From NCBI RefSeq assembly GCF_958295425.1, contig NC_081134.1, positions 2,529,840 through 2,593,839 on the forward strand: DNA of 64,000 nucleotides, in the 5' to 3' direction. The position numbers and the translations under genes are program-made. Shown piece after piece: positions 25,832 to 36,779 of this stretch (position 1 is its first letter; every line of letters starts with the position of its first letter). The notes beneath the pieces were generated by a model. The model made no database searches and was not told where the DNA came from. It was given only the letters and a program-made list of their open reading frames with translations. Source of the DNA: Solea solea (Eukaryota > Chordata > Actinopteri > Pleuronectiformes > Soleidae).

Positions 25832-25948
25832 CAGTTAAGAGTGTTAAGTTTGGCACAGACATGGATGTGTTCAGACGGGACAGGAGTTAAGGTTTGATTC
25901 TGAACCTCTCACCCTAACACACCTTTGAATAATATCTGTATGGATGGA

Positions 25949-25949
<1 letters not shown>

Positions 25950-25980
<31 letters not shown>
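25950..25980. repeat. (ATT)n microsatellite
   Basis: About ten perfect ATT units. Confidence 0.95.
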
Positions 25981-26409
25981 GATTAATTGACTAATAAACA
26001 GTTGCATTCCGTCACGTATCCGTCGCCGCCTCTGTCGTGCAGCCAGCTGTGTTGACAAAAAGATGAGACGAGTCAAACTCCTCCTGCTGTGTAATTTCAT
26101 CAGGTTTGTGATTGTTGCTTCGCCTGTGATGTGTGGAGATTAAAGATTAAGATTAAATGCATTACACAGTGATTATGAGGAATATTCAACAACAGTTAGT
26201 GTTCGTGTACATTTGTCACGTCAGAGCTGTGGGATTGATCTGTTTTTGAAGGAGAACGCTGCAGAACTGTAGACTCTAAAAAGAGTTTCCTCCAAGCTTC
26301 ACATCACAAGTCTGTAATTACACTTTAGGGTTAAACTCCTACATGTTACCCATATTTGCATATATGCAAATGATATACTTTCTGCATCGGTGTGGTGTTG
26401 ATTTTTTCC

Positions 26410-26640
26410 CCACGTTAAAGACGGACTGTAACAAATGGCTGAGCTTCTCTCGTGGACCTGATGTCTGTGCTGTCAGCACAAGCAATTAGGCTTCCCGTGG
26501 TCAGACATGATAGTAAAGGGGCTAATTACATTGTGGTCGTCTGCTGCCAACGTTTAGCTCGGCCAGCTGTTGGACAACGAAATTAGCCGTGCAGTTCACC
26601 GAAGCTGTCTGGAGGAAATGCTTTTGTGGGAGAGCGTGTG
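26410..26640. promoter_or_regulatory. Candidate conserved enhancer-like element
   Basis: Repeat-free block with three homeodomain cores in 120 bp: CAATTAGG (26483-26490), CTAATTAC (26522-26529) and AAATTAGCC (26580-26588). A 15-bp palindrome TGTGCTGTCAGCACA (26466-26480) resembles a bZIP/MAF-type site. There is no open frame of note. Call based on motif density only. Confidence 0.35.
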
Positions 26641-27650
26641 AGCGCGAGTGAAGAGCACAATCTGAAAGCAGGAAAAACACATAAATGCTCACTTCTCATC
26701 TCTCCTTGAATTTCATTTCCCATTGCAGATCTGTCCGTCATGATTTATGAGACGCGGGTATTTGTCAAATTCCTCACAGTGAGCTGTGGGAAACAGACTC
26801 TCTCAGTGTTTTAAACACTGGTTATGTTTGTGGAATAGTGTCTTTTAATATTTCTACTCGTCGTGTTCAGCCTGGTAAACAAAGCTGGATTTATTTTGAA
26901 ACAAAAACACCAGGAGGACTGGAGCAATGTTGGCTTGCATTTCTGATGCATTTTGGTGAATATTGAGAACTCTCAACATTGTCTTGTTGGCCTTTGCACA
27001 CTGCACACGTTTTTGTGTTTTTGAGTGTTTTTAGACCAATTAACGCAGCATTCACGTCAGACTGACCAATCACAACGAGTGCTGCTGATGAAGTACAGTC
27101 CAATTATTTAACCACATGGAGAACAGTTTGTTCAGATGTTCACACGTTTCCCTTCCATGGAAACATGCGTCAGAGGCACAAAGGAGAGCGATGCCGCTGT
27201 TTTTCTGCATCTCATTTTTTATGAGTGCTCCAATTCACCTGTGTTCATGCTGAAATAAGTGCAAATTGTGAACACGTTCATTCAGTAAATGTGCAGCAGC
27301 AGCTTCAGACGTCCACGCAGCTCCCAGGTTTTGGTTGACTCGTATTGACCTTTTACCGTGAGGCTCTTTAATGACAAAGAGCTGTTACCCAGCGGTGTAT
27401 GGCTCTCCCTTCACGAGGGAATGTTTTGCGACGCGTTGCCATTTAACCTTTGCTCGCACTTCAGCTCCTGAATCTGAGAGAATTGATTTTTGTGTCACAC
27501 GCGAAAACTGGTCATTTAAGACGTTTAAGGTCTTATCTCGTCTCTCGACGCGTGAAGTGACTCAGAAGCTTCACAGTGTGGGTGAGATTGTCTTCAGGTA
27601 AAGTGTGGACACGTGTCCTGTTGTGTTTGTTGTGCCAGACACGCCTCTAT

Positions 27651-27997
27651 TTTATACACACATTTATTTATTTATATATATAAATATAAAAAATATATAT
27701 ATGTGTGTATGTATATATGTGTATGTATATATATATATATATATTTTTTTTTTATATATATATATATATTTATATGTGAGTGTGTATATATATATATATT
27801 TATAAAAAATATATGTGTGTATATATAAATATATATATATATTTTATATATATATATATATATATATTTATATGTGTGTGTATGTATATATATATATATT
27901 TATAAAAAATATATGTGTGTTTGTGTGTGTATATATATATATACATATATGTGTATATATGTGTATATATATATATACATATATGTGTGTATATGTG

Positions 27998-28041
<44 letters not shown>

Positions 28042-28050
28042 CATACATAC
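27651..28050. repeat. TA/TG/TATG simple-sequence tract, about 400 bp
   Basis: Almost pure alternating TA with GTGTG and CATA interruptions and several AAAAATATAT breaks. The tract contains partial internal copies: a TTTATAAAAAATATATGTGTG block near 27799-27819 and again near 27899-27919. It creates long Tyr-Ile frames on both strands that are not coding. Confidence 0.97.
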
Positions 28051-29350
28051 TATCCCCCATCATAAATTCCAATCCCATTGTCATTTTCTAAGCAGATCCA
28101 CTCTGTGGACGTGACATTTGCAGCTGCAGTTGTGACTTTCTGCTGTGACTCCCTCGTGTCAGCGTCGAGAGAGAGGATGAGCCGCATTACCATGATACTT
28201 CCTTCTTATTCAAAAGGAATTATTACCAAATTGTAACTGGACTTTAATATGAAATGTTACCAGTAAATCACACATCGTGTTGTGTATAGTTAAAGAATCG
28301 TGTCTGCTCATACGTTCTCATACTGAGAGAAAAATTCAAAATACATTTTCCAAACTTTTCCCCCTTCTGATGGATGTTAAGATATTAGAAATGGCTTTTT
28401 TTTTTTTAATGATGATGGTGTTTTGTTTTTTTTGTCTGCAGCAAAACCAGAATTTTAATGATTTCTAGACGCTGCAGTAGATTTGCCACAGGCTAAGACA
28501 GTGAAAAAGACGGGAGAAAGTCTTGGTTTTTAATGTTGGATTTGCCTCAAGCAAAAATCATATCGTATAAAATAAACAAAAACCTGGAATATGCAGCACA
28601 TTGATGAGTAAAAGGTAAAAAAAAGCTCTCGTTCCCCTCAGGGTTGCATTAGAAATGCCAGGTAGACCAGACCAGACCAGACCAGAGTGGTTCTGCTGAA
28701 GTCCTGACACGTGAGCAGCACCAGCCGTGATCTGTAGCGTTGGAGCAGTTCCACTCCATTTTATCTGTTAAAGTCATGACACAGTTGACTTTTCTTTGTG
28801 ATTTAGCCGCTTGACAAACAATAAACACACAATGTGAAGGGATGTAAACAACATAACTGTGTCCCCTGATGATCACAGATGGGCCCCATGGACCCATCAC
28901 CTCGGTGTTCTCCGTCGTGTGAGACATTCTCTTCTTTCTATTAAACGCTTCAGTGGGAGTTACGAGCCACTCCATCATTTCCTTTCCCTTTGATCGACGC
29001 TGAAAAAGTCTCATTGTGCCGAGACTCCGGGGTGAAGAGGCCGGACCTCTGGGGGTCAGCGGCACAGTCGCACAGATATTACATCATGTTTATGTAGGAG
29101 GGGGGTACAGACGCGTCCTCTGCCATATGTCCCCGTGTCCCGGAGGACGGCTTTGATCTTGACTACCTGCTGCCCCGCTGTTCCCCCAGGGTCACATACA
29201 AGTGAAGGCCATAACTTCTCTCAGATTAAAGCTGCTAAGTCTCTTTTGCCAGAGGCCGGCGATTCTGTCGTCTGCACTCTGAACTTTGACCTGTTCAGTG
29301 AGGGCAGAAAAGGAAAAAATAAAACCCCTATTAGCCTGTGTTGTGAAGGG
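28051..29350. other. Intergenic stretch, no supported gene
   Basis: Unique sequence with a short CCAGA tandem (28664-28686) and a GC-richer part 28900-29300. The minus-strand open frame at 28649-29065 (138 codons) has no recognisable domain and overlaps the CCAGA repeat. Confidence 0.6.
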
Positions 29351-29353
29351 ACA

Positions 29354-29456
29354 GGCAGCAGCAGCATCAGCAGCAGCAGCAGCAGCATCAGCAGCATCAT
29401 CAGCAGCAGCAGCAGCATCAGCGGCATCATCATCATCATCATCAGCAGCAGCAGTT
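29354..29456. repeat. Mixed CAG/CAT trinucleotide repeat
   Basis: About 34 units of CAG interspersed with CAT and one CGG. In the six frames it yields poly-Ser, poly-Ala, poly-Asp or poly-Met/Leu runs; the surrounding frames have no conserved sequence, so it is treated as a microsatellite rather than a coding repeat. Confidence 0.9.
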
Positions 29457-29808
29457 TGGCTGTGGGTGATACAAAAGTCAGTGTGAGACGCTTTCTGTTT
29501 CATCCCTTGTTTTTCTGAACATTTCTCACTGTCAAGGTGATGTTGCCGGGCAACAGCCAAAAGGAAATGGGATTCGGCATCGCAAGGTCAAGAGTGAATG
29601 CCTCAAAGATCTTTCTCTTGCACAGTCTCACATGAACACACACACACACACACCTCTGACTGTGAACCTTGAGGAAGATGCTGCAAATCCCCTGAAATCC
29701 TCCTTGACTTTTTTTTATTTCCATCAGATGCTGCGGCGGCGCTCGACTCTGTGCCCCTGCCTTTCTCCTCCTCAGGCGCTGCCTTTCTCCAGCCACTTGT
29801 AATAAAGC

Positions 29809-29839
29809 TGGGGGTAGGGGGGGGGGCGGGGGGGCGGGG
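29809..29839 (+). repeat. G-run, potential G-quadruplex
   Basis: At least four runs of four or more G separated by single bases (TA, C, C). It fits the classical quadruplex pattern on the + strand. Confidence 0.85.
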
Positions 29840-32460
29840 ATGCAGGAGGTGAGGCTGCTTAATGTGCCAGGAGACCGTCTTCTTTGTCCACTGCAGTGAT
29901 GTGGAGGCATTACTGTTGCCCTGCTGTTGACCTTGAACGGATACACATCGCAGAGATGATCGCTCAGTTGTTTGGCTGTTAACCAGTCAGCTGTGTTTAC
30001 CCCAGCAGCACTGCTGCTGTTGTTGTGCCAGTGTCCATGAAGACCCAGACTCTGTCCTGTCCGGACCCAGACTCTGTCCTGTCCAGACCCAGAGCCGGAA
30101 CCTACACGTCACTGAGTTTTAATCAGTTTTGGCGGCGATTACATTTTGACCGACAACTCTTTTCTGACGGTGTTACCGTGTCTTCACTGCCTGTCTCTGA
30201 TTGTCCAGTAAGTCAGCCAATCACAGGCAGAGTAGGGCGGGCCTTCATTGTGTAGATAGCGTGGAAAGCAGCAGGCACTCTTTACAGCGACAGTGACAGG
30301 GAGAGAGAATTACGAAAAAGGATTGAGACGACAAAGGGGAGAGAAAAGCAGCGAAAGTGAGTCCGTGAACCATGGTTTGTTCTGAACGGTGTAAGGTTGA
30401 CGTCGAAAACTGGGACTGTTCATGTTCATCCTTCCCTTAGGAAGTTCTAACCCACTGTGTCTCATCTGCTCTGAGACGGTGGCAGTGGTTAAAAGTGGGA
30501 ATGTGAAACGCCACGAAACCAAGCCTAAAAATAAATTTGATAAAATGTACCCACTAAATTTGGCTTTTAGGCCCCTCCCTCTCCAAAAATATATTGCTTA
30601 ATTGTCATTGAATTACATTTGATTTGAGTTCTTGACTTCACACAGTGCAGATATTGATACAATGACAATGTTACTTCAGTATATATAAATTCATTTTAAT
30701 GTTTAACTAATAATGCATCTTAAACGGGATGATGCTGCAGACCCGTACATGAGGACGTCTTCTCTATCCGGACCTCCTTAAATCATAATTGACTCACATT
30801 TTCGTCACTGAACTTGCAGCTTGTGGTGCTCACTTGTGTAAGATATGAATGATGATCATTCATCACCACTTTTTAACCCTTTAACATGGAGCATATCGCA
30901 TATTTGCCTAAGTGCACTTTCCAACGGTTTCTGAAAGCTGAGAAGTTGCACGTCAAAGCCAACTTTTTGGCTCTTTTTTTTTGGACATTGAGACACAAAT
31001 ATGTCTTATACTGTTCAGATTTCAAATGTAACAACATCTGATGTTCATGTACAGTATTTCTTGATTTTTAAAAAAAAAATTAAACTTAATTTTTCTTCAT
31101 TTTAAATCACTAATACACTATTTTAACATGCAGTAAATTGTAAATAGCTGCCAGATATTGAAAGTTATTCTGGAAAAAATGAGCAAACACACTCACAGGA
31201 CATTTTCTGGAATCTTTTATGGTTAAAACAAGCAAAAGACTTGTGTTAAAGGATTAATGTCCAATACCTGTCTTAAGTACAGTATCATGTTCACTCCTTA
31301 CTCACACTCTGGTCACATGACACTGACCTCTCTTTACTGCCCGTATCTAGTGAAGCATTTATGTGATATTGACAGATTTTTGGATCGTATCAGATTCAAC
31401 TTAATCTGAATGTATCCAATCCTCTCATGTGTAAATGGACAGAAACTGAAGGAAGGAAACTAAAGAGCTTGGCTGTATATATACAGTATGAGTGGGTATC
31501 TAACAATGTGTTTATCACCCACGTCTGCACAGTTCTTTTTTTCTGTCTTTGTGTAACATGATGCCACATTATGGTTTCAGATTAGTGAGTTTGTTTCTTT
31601 GCAGCTTGTGTTTAATTTATTTGCAGAACTTCTGTAGTGAAGCTCTTGTCTTAATTAGCTCTGCAGTGTTTTTGTGTCCTTAAGCTGCAAGTGCAACACA
31701 ATATTTCACAAAAACAGCTAAAAATAATAAAAACACAAATCTTTAAAAACACACACACACCCATGTTTTGTTATGTTTCCATTACTGTCGTGATAATGTA
31801 TCTCTTGTGAGGGTTTAAACTTTAAAACACATCATCTCACCTGATACAAAGTCTTCATCATCTTCATTCACTCTGGGATTATCTTCTACTTTTACAGTAA
31901 ACGAGTGAAAACACTTGCCCTGCAGAACGTCCTGTTCATTTTCAGTATTATTTTGTACATTTTGAGTCTTCTAAGACCCATTTCCTTCTAAATAAAACCT
32001 GTTGTGTAACTCCGATAACAAATGTGCGTCTGCAGCAGCTGCTGAAGTAGTCATTAACTCATCCTCCACTTCTGAATAATGAACATCTTTGCTCTCCGTC
32101 CCACTCTCTTTCTCAGACGAGTGACAGTCTGGGATTTTTTCTTCTCATTTATTTTTTGTCATATTCTCAGTAAACTAAGCAGCAGCTAATTCAACATTTG
32201 AGCACAGACCTGATACCAGACCTGAGACCACGTTCTGAAGGTGAACGGATCAGTAGAGTCTCAGATGTGTTTGGGAGTAAAGGAAATCTCTGTTGCCGCA
32301 GGTTTGCTGCTTTAGGAACGAATCAAAACTTGGAACTTTTTCCACATCCACACACTTGGTTCCTGATGTCAGCTTTGATCTTTCTGAAAAATGGCACCTA
32401 GGGTCATAGCAGTGGGTTACAGCAGTTTGTTCTTTGCTTACATACAAAATTGCTTCAATT
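29840..32460. other. Intergenic stretch, no supported gene
   Basis: Holds a 2.3-copy tandem of ACCCAGACTCTGTCCTGTCC near 30041-30090, an inverted-ended repeat (30873-31257), and AT-rich unique DNA. The open frames at 30025-30255 and 32198-32401 are short and unrecognised. Confidence 0.6.
30873..31257. mobile_element. Putative MITE with TTAACCCTTTAACA-like ends
   Basis: The left end TTAACCCTTTAACATGG matches the reverse complement of the right end (TTAATCCTTTAACACAA) at about 13 of 17 positions. The interior is AT-rich with the words GAGCATATCGCATATTTGCC and CACTTTCCAACGGTTTCTG, which I recall in fish repeats. No target-site duplication is clear. Confidence 0.45.
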
Positions 32461-32770
32461 CCGTTTGACTCATTAATCTTTCAGCGCGAGTCACAGCGAA
32501 TGAGCTTCTATGGCAACAACAAACCTGCAGGACTGTCGTGAGAAAAACAAGCTTGATGCAGTTGTGTGAGCGTGCTTTTTATTCTCAGTGCAGGTACTTC
32601 ATTTGCCTGGCAGGAATGCAGGGAGAGGGGCGGGAGCAGAGCAGCGAGGCCTCATGGGCATCAGGCAGGAGGGTAAACAAGCTTCAAAGCCCCAGCACAA
32701 GCTTCAGACTTGACCCTTGACAATTCATTAGTTACACACCAGGCAGCATCTGGACTAATCGCCCTAAACA
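32461..32770. promoter_or_regulatory. Candidate conserved enhancer-like element
   Basis: Repeat-free block with an AP-1-type TGACTCA (32466-32472) directly followed by TTAATC, a GACAATTCATTAGTTACAC segment, a GGACTAATCGCC word, and three CAAGCTT words. Composition differs from the AT-rich flanks. Inference only. Confidence 0.35.
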
Positions 32771-32959
32771 CCGTGGACTATATCACTCCAAACTGCACAC
32801 ACAGTGACTGGAGGTGATGTTTGAAGTGCTTTTTGAAACGATAGAAAAAACATCTGCGTTTACTTTTAATCTGAGTGGTAATTTGTGAAAATCTGATTGA
32901 CGGTTTTGAATCTAATCCTTTTTACGAACTCTCGTGAAGTCAGAATCAAAAGGTGCATA

Positions 32960-33480
32960 AAACACTTTATTGAATGAGCTCACAGGGAATTTCCTTTGCG
33001 CCCAAATGAAACGACAGCACAGCGTCTCCACTGTATTCACGTCTCATGTCATAGATGAGATTTTTGTCCACAGCTATGATGCCTTTCATCTTTATTTGAG
33101 GGCTTCCGCTTTTCCCCCGGTGCGACCTCCGTTGATAAACCAGATAAACCTGATTGTGCTCCGTATCCGAGGCACTTGCGTGGAAATCCACCAACGGAGA
33201 CGCTTATCATCAGAAGAAATCGTTGACGTATTACAGTCGGGAGAATACTGTACTCGCTCGTCCTGCTATCGCTTCAATCATGTAATGACAAAATACAGCA
33301 ATGAAAACCCCATGAGGTGTTGTCGCGCGTCCGCCCTCCTGCCTCCGACCTCACGCCCGAGTCCATCACTCCTCTGACAGATTCCCTGCTCATCTGATGA
33401 TGGATAACTCGGCGGCAGATGATTCAGGAAGTCGCCCATTGATAACGCTCCCAGAGGAGCTCCCTGATTGGAGTTCATCA
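32960..33480. promoter_or_regulatory. Candidate conserved noncoding block, CpG-containing
   Basis: A repeat-free 500-bp stretch, richer in CpG than the surroundings, with ATGAGATTTTTG, GTTGATAAACC, AGATAAACC and CTTATCATC (GATA-like) words. A 135-codon + frame (32970-33377) covers it but shows no signal peptide, domain or splice context, so I favour regulatory DNA over a gene. Confidence 0.3.
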
Positions 33481-33660
33481 CCCCTCCCCCCCCACGCCCC
33501 CCCCGTCTCCACTATCCAATCCATCAGGGAATGAAATTGGGAGCTGCCCTTGAGTGTCAGCGTCCAAGTGTTGATGGAATAGGCGATGATTTGAGTGCTG
33601 CGCGGTTTTCCCGAGAGGATGAGGAGGATTGTACGAGTTTGTGCAATAAGACACAGATTT

Positions 33661-33709
33661 TAATATGACGCACCTGTCAATGAGCTGCATTTAGATGATG
33701 CAGTTATTC

Positions 33710-33758
<49 letters not shown>

Positions 33759-33910
33759 TAATATATATAATATATTATTTATTTTATTTTTAATGAAAAC
33801 ATTTTTTTATATTTATTTTATTATTTATATATATATATAATTAATAAAATAAATTTTTTTTAAAATAAAAATAAATAAATAATATATTATATACGTATAT
33901 TATTATATAC
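33661..33910. repeat. AT-rich repeat block, copy A of a local duplication
   Basis: Opens with a 52-bp segment (33661-33712) identical to 35835-35886, runs into a pure TA tract (33712-33756), and then AT-rich sequence (33775-33830) similar to 35965-36020. See the linked copies at 35835-36120 and the 35-bp match at 34180-34214. Confidence 0.9.
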
Positions 33911-34179
33911 ATACATTATTCATAGTCAGGGCAAGTGTATAGAGACGCTTTAGACGCCGTTTTACCAGTGAATGTACGTTCTACCCTTTAATTCACCTTC
34001 TCAGAGATGCCGACCTCACTCAGATGTTCGGAGGCTTCGAGTGGAAGTGTTTCGGACACGGGATCAGGATTCTTCGTGCTTGTGAAACTGTTAGATCCTC
34101 ACATTGTTGTTTATATGCCTCAGGAAACTGGGATTGCTTCGCTATCTGAGCCGTGAAGAGTACAATTTTGCATTTAGTT

Positions 34180-34214
34180 ACTAGTCAGTTTGGTCTAAAG
34201 GTGAATTCTATGTT
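34180..34214. repeat. 35-bp segment duplicated at 36121-36155
   Basis: Starts ACTAGTCAGTTTGGTCTAAA and ends GAATTCTATGTT. It is identical in both places. In copy A it lies about 270 bp after the AT block; in copy B it is directly attached to it. Confidence 0.95.
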
Positions 34215-35700
34215 TGTAAAGGTGGACTGTACGTCAATGTGTTGGCATGTAAAGTTACATTTGAAATATTTTAACTACTACTACTACTAAGTATCTCGAT
34301 AATAAAGGACTTATTTTGATGAAATATTGAGGATATGTAGGTGATGGTGGAGGTTAGGGAGATTTGTTTTTACACTGTGGGAATTCGAGTGGCCTTGGTG
34401 GAGGTTTGTGCTTTAAGTGCCTTTTCCCAGAAATGTACACCTCTACAGTAAAGACCAAACCATTTACCGAGAACAACGACAACAACACCTTCACGACTCT
34501 TCATGTTCGTGTTGGCTGCCCCGTTATGTCTTTTCAAAATATTGGACTCTGGTGAGCAATAAATCCTGGGATCCACTCGATGGAAAGCAGCATCCACAGA
34601 AGTCAGCCAAGAATGAAGAGAGAATTAGAGAGAGGAGTTTGTGTTTTACTGAGAGAAAATAACATGACTGAATCTTTTTTTTACCTGTTTTAGGCAAAGT
34701 AGACGAAAGGAAACAATGTTCTATTCATTTCAATTTCATTTTGTACAACATAAGTTCAGAAGCCACTCTTTTGCTGCGTGTAATCTCAACCTTCTCTTTC
34801 TCAGACACACATCGCAGAAGCAAATGCTGTCTCACTCTTTCTCATTCTCTGACTGTCTCTCTTACTGTCGTACCGGCATCACCTCTCTTTCTCCATCTAA
34901 CATCCTCTCCTTTCTCCTTTCTTCTCCTCTGCCAGGATTGAGGAATGAGATAAAGAAATCGTTTTTCTTTCACCACCAATCAGGTTGGTTCAATTACACA
35001 ACACTTTCCTCTCTTTGTGTCTCTCTAACATCCCGTCTTTTTTCGCTCCTCCGAGTTTCCAAACACTGAGAAACTGGATGAAGAAATCACTTTTGGTGCA
35101 TTGGCGCAAACTGGCAATCATACACCTGGAAGTCCACTTTTCTTTTTCCTTCTCAAACATTAGTTTCCTCTCCTACTTTTGTTTGGACCACAAACTCTGA
35201 GGAGCTGTGAAGATAAAGCCGCCCCAGACTTTCACGTCTGGCTGCACAAAGTCTGACACAATGAGGGAACACTACTGCTGCAGAGCAACAGAGTGATAGA
35301 TTAACACCAAAGTACCAGATTAAAACAAATGGCCCTGGTAAAAAGAAAACCAAGAAAACAAGCTTCAGCTTCAGCTTCAGCTTCATGCTTATCGCTTGCA
35401 GAAATATTTCGTATAATCCAGTACAAGATCACAAACTACAGATTCTTATTCATTTTCACAGTGTGTGTTTTTTTTTTATAACGTTGTTGAAATGATTGTC
35501 CACAGATTTGTTTTTCTCCCTTAATGTAGAAAAAGGCAAAGAAAACCCAGAAACCCAGGATGATGCTTTAAACCTGTATATCCTATAAACATGGCTGCCA
35601 AACCTAAAGCCCTTAACTGCCACACTCTGATATTACAGAACATTAATCCAGGGCCTTTAAGGACCCTGAGATCTCCTTAAGGCTCTCTTTAGAACTTCAT
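34215..35700. other. Intergenic stretch, no supported gene
   Basis: Unique sequence with a CT-rich section (34780-35060) and a short GCTTCA tandem (35363-35386). The + frame 34716-35069 is Ser/Leu-rich because of the CT-rich composition and is not convincing. Confidence 0.6.
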
Positions 35701-35740
35701 GTTTGTGGAGATACTAAAAAAAGTTTAGGTTTTCTACAAC

Positions 35741-35835
35741 ATAAGACATAATAAGAGAATAATTCCAAAAAAAAATCCATCCAAAACAATAACTGTAGGT
35801 TAGAGGAAGCGTCATGAATCATGATTATGATTCAT
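35741..35835. repeat. Segment X of the local duplication (copy 1)
   Basis: ATAAGACATAATAA, an A-run, TCCATCCAAAACAATAACTG, AGAGGAAGCGTCATGA and TCATGATTATGATT in this order. They recur in the same order at 36156-36236 with a few changes. Confidence 0.9.
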
Positions 35836-35893
35836 AATATGACGCACCTGTCAATGAGCTGCATTTAGATGATGCAGTTATTCATATATTATA

Positions 35894-35939
<46 letters not shown>

Positions 35940-36011
35940 ATATATTATAATATATATACTATATTATTTATTTTATTTTTAATTAAAAACATTTTTTTAT
36001 ATTTATTTTAA

Positions 36012-36071
<60 letters not shown>

Positions 36072-36120
36072 AATAAATACAAAATATTTTTTTATTATAT
36101 ATTTTTTTTTTTTAGAGTCA
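35835..36120. repeat. AT-rich repeat block, copy B of a local duplication
   Basis: Begins with the 52-bp segment identical to 33661-33712, then TA tracts (35897-35932 and 36017-36064) and the AAACATTTTTTTATATTTAT block shared with copy A. Confidence 0.9.
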
Positions 36121-36155
36121 ACTAGTCAGTTTGGTCTAAAGGTGAATTCTATGTT

Positions 36156-36236
36156 CATAAGACATAATAAAAAAAAATCCATCCAAAACAATAACTGTAG
36201 GGTAGAGGAAGCGTCATGACTCATGATTATGATTAT
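36156..36236. repeat. Segment X of the local duplication (copy 2)
   Basis: Second copy of the sequence at 35741-35835, following directly after the duplicated 35-bp segment at 36121-36155. Confidence 0.9.
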
Positions 36237-36494
36237 TATATAATACATTATAATATGCTCAGTGTAAGGAAACTATAACTGTAACTGACACAATATTCTC
36301 CCCAAAAAGGTGAAATATGTCATCATCTTTATGTACATATTAAAGTGTGTATATATATATAAAAACTGGGCTAATATTTCACAAACCTTTTCCCTACTTT
36401 GGCTTCATTATTTTGTTAAAACAGGATCCCTGTGGTGTCGTTCCTGCAGCTGTTTCCGCGGTGAGTCCGTGCATTTGTTTGCTTCCTGTCTGGC

Positions 36495-36670
36495 GTGAGG
36501 AGAAGACGTTTAATCCAAACAAGTTAATTAGCAGGGAGATAGCATCGGCGCAAATGAGGCTAATGAAATAAACACTGCCCTAAAAGAAGAGATTTAGCAA
36601 TTAAGCTATTGGAGCGCAGAGTCATTTATGTTCCCATTGTGCTGTCGTTTTATTTGTGGCACAGTGATGA
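36495..36670. promoter_or_regulatory. Candidate conserved enhancer-like element
   Basis: Dense homeodomain-type cores: GTTAATTAGC (36523-36532), GCTAATGAAAT (36559-36569), GCAATTAAGC (36598-36607), plus TCATTTATG and TTTTATTTGTGGC words. Repeat-free, flanked by CT/TG and AAT microsatellites. One of the best-looking regulatory candidates in the window, but alignment is needed. Confidence 0.4.
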
Positions 36671-36676
36671 ATACTG

Positions 36677-36678
<2 letters not shown>

Positions 36679-36708
<30 letters not shown>

Positions 36709-36723
36709 AGGTGAAATGTGCTG

Positions 36724-36773
<50 letters not shown>
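36679..36773. repeat. (CT)n-(GT)n and (AAT)n microsatellites
   Basis: CT units at 36679-36694 run into GT units to about 36709. About 16 perfect AAT units follow at 36726-36773, giving poly-Asn in a + frame. Confidence 0.95.
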
Positions 36774-36774
<1 letters not shown>

Positions 36775-36779
36775 CCTCT

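Noticed and set aside
27605..28114. Several Tyr/Ile-rich frames on both strands
   Set aside because: All are translations of the TA/TG tract.
29192..29560. 122-codon minus frame with poly-Asp/Ala, and matching poly-Ser + frame
   Set aside because: Produced by the CAG/CAT microsatellite; no conserved sequence outside it.
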